64,000 bases of DNA from Serpula lacrymans var. lacrymans S7.9. Lineage: Eukaryota > Basidiomycota > Agaricomycetes > Boletales > Serpulaceae. The first letter of the stretch is position 1; each line of letters starts with the position of its first letter. The notes below the pieces were generated by a model, which saw nothing but the letters and a program-made list of their open reading frames with translations, was not told the DNA's origin and did not search any database. The position numbers were made by a program, and so were the translations under genes. The stretch is taken from assembly GCF_000218685.1 (NCBI RefSeq), contig NW_006763297.1, positions 1,764,249 to 1,828,248 on the forward strand. Reading direction: 5' to 3'. Positions 12,050 through 24,471 of this stretch are shown in pieces.

Positions 12050-15000
12050 CCTTGCGGTATTCCGTGTCCGTGTCCTCTCAGACTATGACAGTAGTATCCT
12101 ATAGTCGTGATGGGCGCATGACATAACATCCATGCAACGCCCTGCCCCATGCCCCACAGTCATGTCCACAACAACCTGTAGTCATATCCCAAACACGGCC
12201 CATACCGATGCAAAGCCAACCACCATCATAGTCATCTGATCATACCAGCTACGCAAGATGTACGCCCCCGAGGCAGGTGCCGCAGTAGTGCTTTTGGTGT
12301 GTGTAATGCCGTCTCGGAACATTGCATAGACAAAATGATCAAGACGGGCGTCCGGATCTCGTCGTTGTTCCAATGAGGTCGGACTCCGAGATGACTCGGG
12401 TCATGCTTCAGCACCTATCATATCGGTCCTAGCTAAGGTCGCCTTTGGACTTAGCAGTTATCAGGTACAGTTATCACATGTGTGGAAGATAAGCTACTAA
12501 AAATGCTACAAGTTCGGAGTGTTGATTCGCCCGGGCCCCTCAACAAGAACGTTTCCGTATCGAACACTCTAGCTCCTGTAGTCGCGATGACTCGAACTCA
12601 GGTATTCCCTTGGTGAGTATGGATTGGGTCACATATCTGCGCGCGCAAATTCACGCACTTTATTTCATGGTAAACCGCTCAACAGGATAGGCGGTATAGT
12701 GATAGTAAATCTATATCTGAAGTTCCTCGCGCTCTCTAGTGCTATGTATAGCTGTTCTCTCCTGTCATCGCGCACCGCCAGGAGACCCACCACCTGTAGT
12801 TTTTGCAGCGCGCTCACGATAGCTCGGAATGATGCGAATTGAAAACGTCTAGACACTGGGAACACGGGCAAGAATCAACCGGTGCCAGTCTCCTTAGGAC
12901 TTGACGCGCACAGCTGTTGGACAAAAATAATCAGCAGCTTTTCTGCCAGCTCGCGGAGGTGGATAATACGCTTACGGGTGCAGGGCACATGTTAAGCTAT
13001 ATGCAAATTCAACTTTATCAGTATCAAGTCGGTCCCCAGCGGTCCCTGCTAAGCGGGCCCCTCGTTCCTTGGAGTAAAAGGTAAAGCATCCATACCAGAC
13101 ATGAGTTGATCGGTCACGTGCACGACATGCATCACCAATTTTGCCATTTGCTATGTTTTTCTTACAGATTATTTTCCCCTGCGTGGCACCCGCGGAATCT
13201 GTATCTCCTGGAAAAATAGAAATCAAGTCTACTGGAAAATTTCTCTCCTGAAGTAGCGCAAGTTAACTTTTATCCTTTTATATGTGCCGTAATAAGGAGA
13301 AAAAATATTCGTTGATATACACTGATACACTCATGCTTTAGAATGGATTTGTCGAAGTTTCTCCGATGCTCTATTCTACTTCTCCTATTCATCACGCCGG
13401 CCCACAGTCGGGAAATCCTCGATACATGTATGCATGAAACGCGCCGTTTTTCATACTCGAGGACATTTTGGATCAGCTGAGGGGTATAACTTAGATTCAA
13501 CGGGTAGGACGGGGGGGGGGGTATCTCTTGAGAACGTGTTTCATTTCAATCATGCGATCTCGTCTCATCATCTGGCACCGGGGTTCTTCGAAACGGACAG
13601 TCATCGCCAACCATCCAACAAATCACATCTGCAAACGGTCCATTGGGCCTGTGAGAGCATGATGATTCAGCACCATGGAAACTCGAAATTTCTCTGGCGT
13701 TTTCTGTAAGCCGTTACTCACGACTTCTAAATGTTCCTACGACGTTCTCCTTGGACGGCCATCTATTTCTGTCAAACGTTGTATAGCTAAATCTGCTCGA
13801 GTTCATTACGTCTAGGATCAATTACTCTTTTGGTGCTGTATGCCAGTCACTGTTCGCGGTCTCACCCGCAACCATCCAATTGGGTACTACGCCAGCCAGA
13901 CGCTCAAAAGTGAGTGCGAGTTTCGCCGAACGTAACTGATCATCGATCAGCTTTTTCGGAACTCACAGGATGGTGTTCCATGTTTATCCGCCTCGTGCAT
14001 TAAACTTTCAGCCCCAATGTGGGGTAGTACAGGAGTAACCGGTGGCTTCCTATACTTCTCTCACAACTCATGGCTTCATATACAATCGACACCCTTAGGC
14101 ACGCCCATGGCACAACCACCAGAGCCTTCTTAAAAGGATCTTACTAGGCTGGCATGCCGCAAAAGTCTTGTATTTTTTGCCCACCGTTACAGTAAGACTT
14201 AGGGTTGCCACCACCCTCAAGCGTTCCCCACGGCTGCTAGCTATATTCGGGCAAACGTACTGTAACTATATCTTTACTAAAAGTTGAGACACTTGTATAA
14301 AGATGGCGATGTGATCCAAGTCAAGCAATCGGTTTTATACGGAGTCCCCATAATTACACACTCGTACAGCATGTATGTCATTTTTTCGCGTAGTAGATTT
14401 CTATCACTCATGTCAGTTGATGCTTGGCTGTGAGCTTCTCTCCCATCGTTGCAGTGACGTGTCTGAATGCGGGGTAATGATGAAGCGACCAAGGAAACAC
14501 CCTCAAGCTGCTTCGAAAATATGGATGCTGTGCGTCTGCGGGGAAACTTCGAAGCCAAACCGCATCTTGATCATCCACAGCACTAGGCTTGAAACGAAAC
14601 CGATGCAGTCACTGTTCTAGCTTGCAGATACGCTGTATGCATTACGAGGGGAGAGATCCACTAAAAAAGAATGTGTTAAACTGGCCTGTCAGTATGAATT
14701 GACCTATTAAGACATGTCAGACGCCAGTCTAACCATGAATACTTCTCGTAACTCGCCGTATTGTTAATAGGCCGTAGAAAAGCGCGAGTGAATTCTGAAG
14801 GCACAAGTTAGCACACACTTAGTAGCATGACAGCAGAGAGCTGTATATTTACCCATTAACGAGAGCATTATAGTCGCTGAGAAAGGAACTATCAACATCA
14901 ATGAGGCAATTCCCGAGGCTTACCATTGAATGCAACACCCCTGGAAGGATGTCAGAAAGTCGTTATTGCAAGCCAGCACGTTACACTACAGTAACAGCGG

Positions 15001-17078
15001 CTAACCACTATCTGATGCTGTCAGACTTCGTAACTGCTAGCATCGCGGAATGGTTGTACGTACTCTGACGGCCACCCAACACTGGATGACATACTGGATG
15101 GTTCCCAGTAACAGCATCGCTTGTAAACCAATGCAATCAGTATCAGCTATATCATGATCATGATGGGCTGATCAGCCGCGGTAGATGGGCATAGGTCAGC
15201 CCCGCGGAGATTGAGTAAGTACCTTCTCCCGCCAAGTACCAGTCATTTGCTTGTGATAAGATGTTCACAACTCCATGGCCTAAGCTCGGAGAAAACACTG
15301 CCAGCGCATGATACCATATTCGAAGACAGCTTCCCGTATCAGACGCCGTTCAGCGACGTTGTTGCAAGCGTGCAAGGGATGGAAGTGGGATGAATTCGTG
15401 TAGCATAAGCCTGACGATACGCATACATGAAGGCCGTCCCATTACTCCCATGCCATCTTGACTGTGTGCCAATTAAAACTTGTCTTCAAGTTGCTGGTAA
15501 ACCGGGTCGTGTTGTGTAATTGAGGCCGACAGCGAATCTTTAGCAAGCGAACACAGTGCAAAAACCCGCCAATACGTAAAATGCAAAAGTTACCCACTAT
15601 CAATCTCCAGGTACACGATACCTTGGCCGCGGATGAGCTCGCAAGTCTAACAGAGCCGGAGAACACCGGAGGGGGGTCAATATCGAGCAACCGTCCCTGA
15701 GAACGGTGAAGTCTGGAGGGGGAAAGCGGGCCGGGGGGTTCGGCCGGCGGTTCATGAGTGCATGGGCAGCAGCCCGACGGCATCGCGCTCGCGCTGCTGT
15801 CACAGAGGCGTGGAGGAAACCTGAAGGATATATACGAGATTGGCTTCTTCAGGAAGGTGGATGCTTGGAAAGTCAAAGACATCATTTGTATATGAGCCCA
15901 TCAGGCAGCTTACACGATATGCGGTGCCGACCTCTGCGATCTGCTACATGTGAAAGGATATAGGCCAAAGAGAAGCGACAGCCTGGGTAGATGACGGTAA
16001 GGATGCAGATGTTAAACTTGTTCATGGCTCGGTAACGAGATTCGATGGGTAATAGCACATGAAGATAGGGTTGCCATGTGGTCGCCAACGCACTAGTAGA
16101 CATTTGAGACCTGTCGAAGGGCTCACCCCTGGTGTCGCTGCAAAGATAACCAAGATAGAATTGTCGACATGGGTGGAAAGTAACTGACCAATCACTCCAC
16201 CGTATCATGTGGGTCGGGGGGCGATAGTCCAGATGAGGCGAATGGATCTTCTCTTCTACACGAGTATGACATGGACATGTCAACGGCATTTACATGTAGA
16301 ATAATGGTCTCCCTGCATTCGGGAATCAATGTTCAGACAGCAGGATGAAATTAGATCAGGAAATATTATATTTACCTAAGGTCATTCATTGCAGGCACTC
16401 TATGGTAGAAACCATAGAGATAAGAGCCTCGGTAAAGGTAGTGGAGAAATTTTCTAGGTCGAAAGGGAGAGAAAAACGCACACAGGCTCCCTGAAATATT
16501 GGTCACTGTAGTTACGGTTCTCTTTTAATAAAATTATACGCCTTGATTTCCGGTACAAAGCTATAATGTGTTGATGTCAACACTTTGGGATGAACATGTA
16601 CAGTTGGTGGTCTTCTTACCTGCGAATAGCAACAATGGTACACTGTCTCTGTAAGGTGTGCAGTCATGGTCCATGCTATTGTCATAACCTTCGTCAATGG
16701 TCTTTGGACGCAAGCAAGACTGGGCGTGTAATCCAAGTATAGGTCACGGTCTGCAGCACGTCCCACATCGTCTAATGACGCTCCTAAGTCTTCATCTTCA
16801 CCATCGTCTCAATCCATAATCCAGTTTGCCTGTCTTCGCCCATCGCAGTGTCGAGAATTAGTACTAGTAAGCCACGTTGTTGTTCAGATAGCTTAAAGGC
16901 TCCGGGGTTCTCGCTCTCGGCAGCTGAGCTTGTTGACGTCGAAGGTGTGGTGCAAGCTGAGAGTGTCGACGCTCGTTATGGTCACCTCAACGATGTTCAC
17001 GACCACGAGGGCTTTCAAGTCAACAACGATATCTGTGGCCTTAGAGTAACTTTGTCGAAATTCGACAAGAGGGAATGG
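12050..17078. other. 5 kb gene-poor stretch
   Basis: No ORF here carries a recognisable domain. The longest open frames (15442-15885 and 15882-16289, minus) are Cys/Pro/Arg-rich without family features and are probably chance in GC-richer DNA. An 11-base G run lies at 13511-13521. The segment 16504-16570 is one copy of a dispersed repeat. Confidence 0.45.
16504..16570. repeat. Copy 1 of a dispersed ~70 bp repeat
   Basis: Shares CACTGTA, CGGTTCTCT and the block TACGCCTTGATTT followed by GGTAC with 20780-20848, in the same orientation and with scattered differences. It is probably a fragment of a decayed transposon or other dispersed repeat. Confidence 0.5.
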
Positions 17079-19448
17079 GTGATTGAGTACTCGGTAACGA
17101 AAAATTCAAGGAGCGGCAAAGAGGAAATGTGAAGACGCTTTGGTGCCCGGGATCCTCAAGTACATGGTCTATGTTCATAACCTGATAGTGCGAGCCATAC
17201 AGCCGGCGCTGGGAGGGCCGTTCTTGCGTAAGTCTACCAGGAAGTGACCTCAGTTCATATTGACCCATTATCGTTACTTTTTAGTTCATACATCTGGCCA
17301 AGCAACACAAACACAATAATGATAATGTTGCAGTGGTCTATTTCTATTGTAATCATAAAGACCAATCAACACAAAAAGCTAATAACCTTGTGACAAGTCT
17401 CTTCAAGCAACCTGTTCAAGATTTCACTCCTACCTTCGGGCGCGTCAAAATTGAATACAAGTCTCATCGAGAAAAGGAAGTCCAACCAACACTCTCCGAG
17501 GTTTGCAATGCATTAAAAAAGGAAATCGCTAAGTTCTAACGAGTGTTCGCCGTCATTGACGCTTCAGACGAGGTCTCCGAGGACGACAGTCGTGCTGAGC
17601 TTATCTATAGTCTCCAAGCTCTGGGAGCTAGATTATTGGTAACTTCTCTCGACATTGCCACCATAATTAGAGCAGCTCTTTGTTGCAACCATCGTATGGA
17701 TATCCATGCACATGATGATGATATATACCAGTACATCGAAGGCCGCATTCGCTCAGGGAACCTTACACAATTGGGTAGACTTCTAGCTAGTCGTCGTCTC
17801 GATGTAAGAAGAAAAATTCTTAACCGTCTCCCAGAAAAAGTACAGGGCATGTGAGTGCCTTTCAGGTACCGTATTATGTTCGTTTTATCTTACAATACTG
17901 TCCAAGGTTTCTGCTATGTCGTTTGCATCTGGATTCATTGGCTTGCAAGGTCACACCTCATGCCGTTCTGGATGCCCTTAACCATTTACCAAAGGGATTA
18001 GATGAAGCTTACGATGAAACTATGAAACGGATCTATGCATTGGGCGAGGAGCGTCGACTACTCGCCTTGAAGGCCATCATATTGATCACTTATGTGTTTG
18101 AACCGCTGCGCACCCAGCAGTTTCTAGAAGCTATAGCATTTTCATGTGATCTCTCCGAGATCAATGAGGATGATCTAGTGGATGAAAACCACCATATTGG
18201 ATATATGTGTTGGCCTGGTTATTATCGACGAAACAAGTCGTGACTATAAATCGTTCTGGCTTCCGTTCGCTCGTTCGTGTCTTGGCTCATAGTTCGATAC
18301 ATGACGAAGACTCATTGAACGTTTCCATAAGATTACACTGCACAGGAACACTTTGGAAAATATGAAGGGTGGCCTTTCGCAAATCCTCATGCAGAAATCA
18401 TCAAACTATGCGAGTCTTGTTGCTGCCGGGTGGCCAATGTTCGTGCGCCGTGCTGTATGAATATTATGCTGAAAAATATCCGGACAATCACGCGCGTAGG
18501 CCTGTCGAGGAGACAACCCATGCAACGATACAAGAATTTTTATGTTGCGGCGAGAGAGTCAACAGGGTTCTGGATCGCATGGGTTATCCATACCAGGGGG
18601 GTTCAGCGTTGCGCCTATCTCGGTCTGGCTCAAGCCATTGATTATCGGTTGAAAAATGGTGACATCGTAGACCAACGAAAAGAGGGTGATAACACACCAC
18701 TACACATATACATCGCTGTTAGACGAAGGCACGTAACAGTGATACAACTGTTGCTCAATCGAGGCCATGATGTCAATCCAAAAGGCGGGGATGGGTCAAA
18801 CGTTACTCTCGTTTGCAGCCGAGTTTGGGGGCGTGGAGGTTGTAAAACTGTTCTTATCAAGAAGTGACGTGGGTGTGGATTTGGGGGATGGTAAGAGTCG
18901 GACACCACTTTCGCATGCAGCCTCGAGATGGGACAAAATGATCGTTCAGCTGTAGCTGTTCTAGGCAAGGCTGGACGTGGATGTCGACTCGAAGGATGTC
19001 CATGGTCGGATAACGCTTTCACAGGTAAAAGAGGGAACTTTCACGTAGAACAATTACTTTCTAGACCTAACATTCAGTGAACCTACGAGATGAGAATGAC
19101 TTACCACTGGACTGTGCAATGCATTATAAGTGGAACAAGGTGGCCTCCTTACTTGCTCGGCACAAGATTTTCGCACTCGATTTGACGTTAGGACATACTT
19201 CGCTGCACTGCGCTTCCATCTCAATAAACGGTAACGAAGGACAGGGTACATCTGTAGATAAAGGAGAGGCAATGCCGGAACCCCCTCCGGCACAGGACGG
19301 TACTACATTGGACTTGGTGGATAACAATGGATTAACGCCTCTCAAGCTCGCACATACCATGAAAGCTTCACCTCCACCTGCGTCGCTAGGGCCTATCCAT
19401 GTATACCTCGGTTCTCCATCAGTCATTGGTTTGCAAACGAGAGAGTGA
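17079..19448 (+). pseudogene. NACHT-ankyrin (NLR-like) pseudogene
   Basis: The order of a fungal NACHT STAND protein is visible. KTLWCPG lies at about 17140. After a canonical intron (17228-17284) comes a YFYCNHKDQSTQK core, then a Walker B-like VIDASDEVSEDD. After a second intron (17851-17907) comes the block with HLDSLACKVTP and GLDEAYDETMKRI, and then ankyrin-like segments (DNTPLHIYI, TLLSFAAEFGGVEVVKLFL, RTPLSHAA). It is broken: the P-loop expected after CPG reads SSSTW with no GKT and runs into a stop, a TAA at 17537-17539 interrupts the frame just before Walker B, and frame shifts occur near 18190, 18350 and between ankyrin units. Intact relatives act in self/non-self recognition or heterokaryon incompatibility. 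I infer a non-functional relic. Confidence 0.8.
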
Positions 19449-21448
19449 TATGGAGGGAGACGAAGAAACAGGTCGTTGGGAAGGCAGTAAACGGATCTGC
19501 ATATGAAATTCAACCCTTTTCATTACGTAGTATCTTAAAAACAATACTGGTTCCCCCATACGATGTACATCCCTTAGACGCTGACTTTCGCTCTTCTTAG
19601 CAAATCAAAAAGTATGTTAGAGCGCTTTAGATATAAAATGGCACTGTATATATATATCTACACTCACTAGAAACGATAAAGTAGAACCATACTGATTTCA
19701 ATGGACCGATACATTAGCTCTGGACCTTGGCTTACGTGCTCGACAAGCCTCGTGCGGATTATTGGTTAGACAGTAGTCGATGTTAGTGCATGCCGTTAAC
19801 TACTTCGCGGTCTGCGTACAAGACGGTACCCGTAGTAATTGTTGCAGGTCGATGAAGATGAGAGTTGGAGCGAGAGTACTGGTGAAGAAGGAAGCAGATG
19901 TCAGGTTTATATATATAAACGTTTGAACTCCCAAGTTCGAAACGAGCTAGAAGAGAACTGATATAGGGCCAAACCACTTGCAGAGCTGACGCATATGACC
20001 AAGGGTGGCTTAGTATGAGGAGATCGAGTAAGATATGTCAGGAGGGGAGGTACAATGTCATATAGAGATGAGTTGATTACCGGGCACAACAAGATGGGAT
20101 ACCTCGATATCCGAGGCACGGATCATATGGGAGTGTCAGAGCCTGCGCTATACAAGAGCCCAGAGAGCTGTGAAGTAAAGGTGTGGTCATGTTCGTAAAA
20201 TAAAGCACTGCCTTTTGTGTTTACATGTTTTTAGACGTCGAATAACAGTGCTACTCACAGTGAAAAGTACGACCTTGTAGGTCGTCCTTATCAACATGGC
20301 CGCTGGAGTAAAACAGACTAGGATGAAATGGAGGACTTCTTCGCCCGCAGCCAGTCATCGCTGCCATATATGTTGCACGGGAAGTTTGTGATAACTCGTC
20401 ACATGCTCTCCCATGCAACATAAGTTGCACGACGTTCTGAACAAGTCATCTCCTAGAGGCTCCGGTCTAGTGTCGCGTCGGACCAACCGGTCACAACACA
20501 AGTAGTGCTGCGATATACTTCAAGCCAGGCATGAACGATGCGTTAGGGGAGCCCAGTGTTGCATGAATTTGTGCAGTGCTCATGATGCTTTCGCAAAGAA
20601 ATGGTTTGTGTAGTGACAGTGGGTCATTCGGGGAAGATGGCTCTGAGAATAATGAGATGACTCGCAGTAGCTAGTCATTTGGGAGCTGAGGAGCACATAA
20701 GCATTGAGCCTTGCACAGGGCTTGTAGTTGACACGAGCAAGGAAAGTGTTACATTCAAAGCTGATGCCAGCCACAGACTCACTGTAATATCGGTTCTCTG
20801 AGAATAAATTTACGCCTTGATTTTTGGTACTGTCCCTGTAGCGTGTGTATTGGGTAGATAAGATAGTTTTTGTGACTTGCAATAATAATGCTAGTCAATG
20901 CACCGAGGCCCGAAGGTCACGGTGCGAGATTCGGAGTCCTCGTGATGCTGAGACAACGTACTGCTGTATAAGGCTTGAAGTCAGATATAATGCCCACACA
21001 AATGCCGAAAGAACAAGAACCTCATTCTTCTGAACTGCAGCATGGCATGGCCATGCAGAAATGACAGCCAGCACCACCCACCACAAGAGCCCGCCGTCAT
21101 GGTATCGAATGTTGTCCAAACCAAAAGAGCGGGGAATTACATAAGAAAGCCGCATGAATGTTGTGATGTTATTGGGCACCGCGTACGTACGAAAATTTCC
21201 GTTGAACCAGCCTCGTGTTCAGAATTTCTTTCTTCTTCCCCTTTACCATCTCACCTTTATTGAAGAAAAAAACATACTAGACTTTGGCCAACTATGTCTA
21301 ACGTTCCCTGCTGCTTCACGGGTTTAGGGCTTTTCTGGAAAAGGCGCAGCGCAATAATCAACATTGAAATGGACAACTTGTCATAATATTCCTCCAGAAT
21401 ATCTGGACGCTGAAATTTTTAGTTGCAACATGCCCTGAGCTTCAAGCT
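19449..21448. other. Gene-poor stretch with one dispersed repeat
   Basis: No ORF over 130 codons and no domain seen. It contains a short TA-rich run near 19650 and the second copy of the ~70 bp repeat at 20780-20848. Confidence 0.4.
20780..20848. repeat. Copy 2 of a dispersed ~70 bp repeat
   Basis: Partner of 16504-16570 in the same orientation; the best conserved block is TACGCCTTGATTT followed by GGTAC. Similarity fades on both sides. Confidence 0.5.
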
Positions 21449-21639
21449 TCACCGCGGCGTGTCTCCTGAAGGTCCTCTTATATTCTCTGTCTCACCGTCT
21501 ACTTTCTTCCCATATAAACACGTTTGACGGACAGAGTGAGCGACCGCTTGCAGAATTCGGAAGAAAATGGACTTATAGGTGCGCGTATACTCAAAACGTG
21601 CTCGGTATAAATCAAGAGCTCTTACCATATTTTCCTTAC

Positions 21640-22513
21640 TTGGTCGATGAACTCTAGTTTGTTCAGCTTTAGATCTGTTTCTGACGTATGTCATGCACCT
21701 GACCTGTCGGCCGAGTCAATCCAAACAAAACAGTCTCGATAATCACTGGGAGCACTGATAACATATCCGGTACACTTCGCTTCAAATCTAAAATTTGACA
21801 GGAGGGTTTGAGGATTATTTTCGTGGCCCAGATCGGCACATATAAATGATTCTTCACTAGGCAACTTCTTTACTGGATGTTGGGTTTTGTCACTCCTTGA
21901 GACCATATTTCCACAAAGTATGACATCTATGGCCGGACTCCACAGAATGATTTTTCCGGTGACCGAGATACTTAGGCCTCGTGACTATTCAGCTTCTGCT
22001 CTTCAACCGAAACTCCCGTCCTCTTGTATGTAGCAGGCTGGCGATGCGCTTACCGCAGATTTCTTATTTCCGTGGACTGGCTTTTGGTCCTTCATGGCTT
22101 ATCATCGTCGTTGGCTGGCTCATCGGCCCGTGTACAACTCGCTGGGAATCGCAATCTTCAAAGTGAATCTCCACGCCAAAGCTCCGGTCTTGGATGTGAC
22201 GTACTTCGGCTGAGAGGACAACATTCATGGGGTGTCCGAGGAATATGGGTAACCCCTCTATCAGATAGAATATAGGTCCTACGCAAGGAGATGTTTGCAC
22301 TGCATCAGAAAACTAAACATAGGTGCGCAAGTGTTGCACTGATAACTCCGTACCATCCATATCTTGTTTACCAGGACTTCCTTGTTGGAACTTCACTGCC
22401 TTGGGCTATCGATGGCGGCTCAAAAGATGTCGACATATGAAAGGAACTGCTGGACATCAGAGGAAGGCCAGGATCGTTCGAATGTTGTGGCTTCAAACTC
22501 CATTTATCGCGCT
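21640..22513 (-). CDS. Unrecognised multi-exon gene or relic
   Basis: Protein-like segments occur in order on the minus strand. An ATG at about 22513 opens MEFEATTFERSWPSSDVQQF. An exon-like block from about 22300 contains FLGHPMNVVLSAEV and FGVEIHFEDCDSQRVV. A block from about 21940 contains ESFICADLGHENN, NFRFEAKCTGYVIS and DCFVWIDSADR, followed by a GT donor near 21710. One joining reading meets a TAA close to 22065, so the locus may be decayed or my junctions wrong. I cannot assign a family. It lies 0.2 kb upstream of, and divergent from, the FKBP12 gene. Confidence 0.4.
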
Positions 22514-22726
22514 CTTGTGATGCATCGCTGCTATCGACATCGATAACACGGTCTAGAAGACAATGTTATTGCCTTCAGAGTTAATTGAGATATCGAAGCA
22601 TGGGCACAGTCGGATGATGCCAGATCGGATCAAGATCCGCACTCCGCCTCGCCGCCACTATAAGTGTGTTGCCACAATCCCTCCCATCTACACCTCTCCG
22701 TTCCATAGTCATCGTCAGACGGTACA

Positions 22727-23326
22727 ATGGTAAGCGTCCCCTCGTCGTCGTCCCCGTCCAGCTCGTCAGTTATCTCCTTCACCAGGGTGTGACAATCGAA
22801 AGAATTTCTTCCGGTGATGGTGTAACCTTCCCCAAAAAAGGTGGTAAGCATCTAATCTCTCCAATCCGACATTCGTGTTCCATACAGATCGTCTTCATAT
22901 CTCCTAGATAAAGTCACAATACATTACGTCGGTACCCTTCTCAATGGCCAAAAGTTCGATTCGAGTAGAGATCGGTGCATATCGCGTCCTAATCGCCATT
23001 ATCAGTGCTAATCTATCTGTACTAGGGGTTCTCCATTCGAAACAGAGATCGGTGTTGGTAAAGTAATCAAAGGCTGGGACGAAGGTTGGTACTCGATCTC
23101 TGATTACCATCCAGGTGCTCATTTCTTATATCAGGCGTTCCACAACTATCGGTTGGCGAGAAAGCCATTCTCACAGCCACTCCAGATTATGTAGGAATTA
23201 TTCCATAGTTCATCGAGTGGCTATACTGAATTTGACGTATAGGCTTATGGTGCCCGTGGATTTCCTCCAGTCATACCTCCTGAGTCGACGTTGCGTTTTG
23301 AAGTCGAGCTACTCAAGATTAACTAA
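22727..23326 (+). CDS. FPR1: FKBP12-type peptidyl-prolyl cis-trans isomerase
   Basis: Six exons (22727-22729, 22786-22843, 22908-22974, 23026-23084, 23135-23190, 23243-23326) close exactly to 108 residues, the usual FKBP12 length. The first exon is only the ATG, followed by GTAAGC. FKBP hallmarks are all present: [53 protein letters not shown] and a C-terminal [12 protein letters not shown]. The aromatic and aliphatic residues that line the FK506/rapamycin pocket are kept (Tyr in HYVG, Phe-Asp in KFD, Phe in SPFE, Val-Ile-Trp in KVIKGW, Tyr in DYAYG, Phe in LRFEV). The protein should therefore be an active cytosolic prolyl isomerase and the drug receptor through which FK506 and rapamycin inhibit calcineurin and TOR. 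Confidence 0.95.
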
Positions 23327-23532
23327 TCGTTGTGTTGCATGTCATTGTGTAGGTTTTGAGATGGGTTTTGCTTTCGGTTTTCTATGACTGCACTGTGTTA
23401 TAACAATTCCATTCTGTATGTTCATGCATTCTTTTTGGCTCAATTAGTGAGACCGGCAGATTCCAACGCAAAGCAGCGACGGCGTTCTCGTCAGTCCTTA
23501 TCTATCAATCTACAGAAGCTGAAGATTATCGA

Positions 23533-24057
23533 TCAGTTCGTGCGACGCATTGCTATGGCATTCAGTAGTTCTCTATGGCGTTCTTCCCTTGTCCTACGGC
23601 ATTCTGATAGAGACCGATCTTCGTGGTTTAGCTGTTCCAAATAGCCCTACTAACAAATTTGTGACGCACCCTCAGCGAATGATATAATATCAGCCCGCAA
23701 ATTCTGATGCTCTTCTGCTAATGCAGCTACTAATTGGCCTATTTTGATTTTCTAGTCAATGTTCGCGGCTAGTATAACTTCGGAGGTGTTCTTACGCGTC
23801 TCTTCGCATGGTTCCTGTCGTCTCTCTTCCCTTCCACAACTAATCTTACTGAGGTTACCCCGCATTTCTTCTAAAATAGCGACACACTTCTTCTCTGCTT
23901 CTCTCTCACTTTCCATTCGCTCCCTTTGCAGCTCCTTTGCTTCTGTGCACCGTATGCCCTTGTCTCGAAGCATCTCCGTCAGATCGTTCATCTGCTGCCG
24001 AATGGACATGGTGGCTTCTTCCTGAGAGTATTCTACGTTCTCCATTACTGTTATCAA
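23533..24057 (-). pseudogene. Coiled-coil protein pseudogene
   Basis: From an ATG at 24057 the frame encodes a charged heptad-like protein (SIRQQMNDLTEMLRDKG, then Glu/Arg/Lys-rich sequence). A TAG near 23752 interrupts it, yet the same frame continues with coil-like sequence (IGQLVAALAEEHQNLRAD), meets two adjacent stops near 23670, and resumes as GYLEQLNHEDRSL to a final stop at 23533. Continuity of character across three stops argues for decay rather than introns. It resembles the small Glu/Arg-rich coiled-coil proteins common in Agaricomycetes, whose function is unknown. It is convergent with the FKBP12 gene. Confidence 0.5.
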
Positions 24058-24471
24058 GCTGGAAAACTGGAGAATACGGTTAGAGTAAACATGTAGAGTA
24101 GTAGAGTTATCAGCGAGATAACCACAGATTTCTCAGGCTCTTTTGGAAGGTTAGGATTAAAAGTATATTAGAAACCCAATTGCTTGATCTTGTGTTGACG
24201 GTTGATAACAAAACCCAGAGTGCTTTCTACGTGTCAAATAACACGATCGTTATCGCAGAATGTATATATATACTATCACGAATGAGCGAAGGTAGTTCAA
24301 ACGCTACTACCATAGAGAACGTACATCGAGCGAAAGTGACCGCTCTTTTATACCTCGCATTGCAGGAGGGTTCAAAGGCAAACGGAGAAGCTTGACCATT
24401 TGTGCGTGAACGAAGGATTTGAGAGGCTAATCACGCTGGCCCCCATCATCATACACCTCTAACTTCTAACT

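Noticed and set aside
12560..12620. tRNA-like GACTCGAACTCAG sequence
   Set aside because: Resembles a B box on one strand, but no matching A box, acceptor pairing or anticodon arm could be drawn.
15442..16289. Two minus-strand frames of 147 and 135 codons
   Set aside because: Arg/Cys/Pro-rich composition typical of chance frames in GC-richer DNA; no domain and no splice-consistent neighbours.
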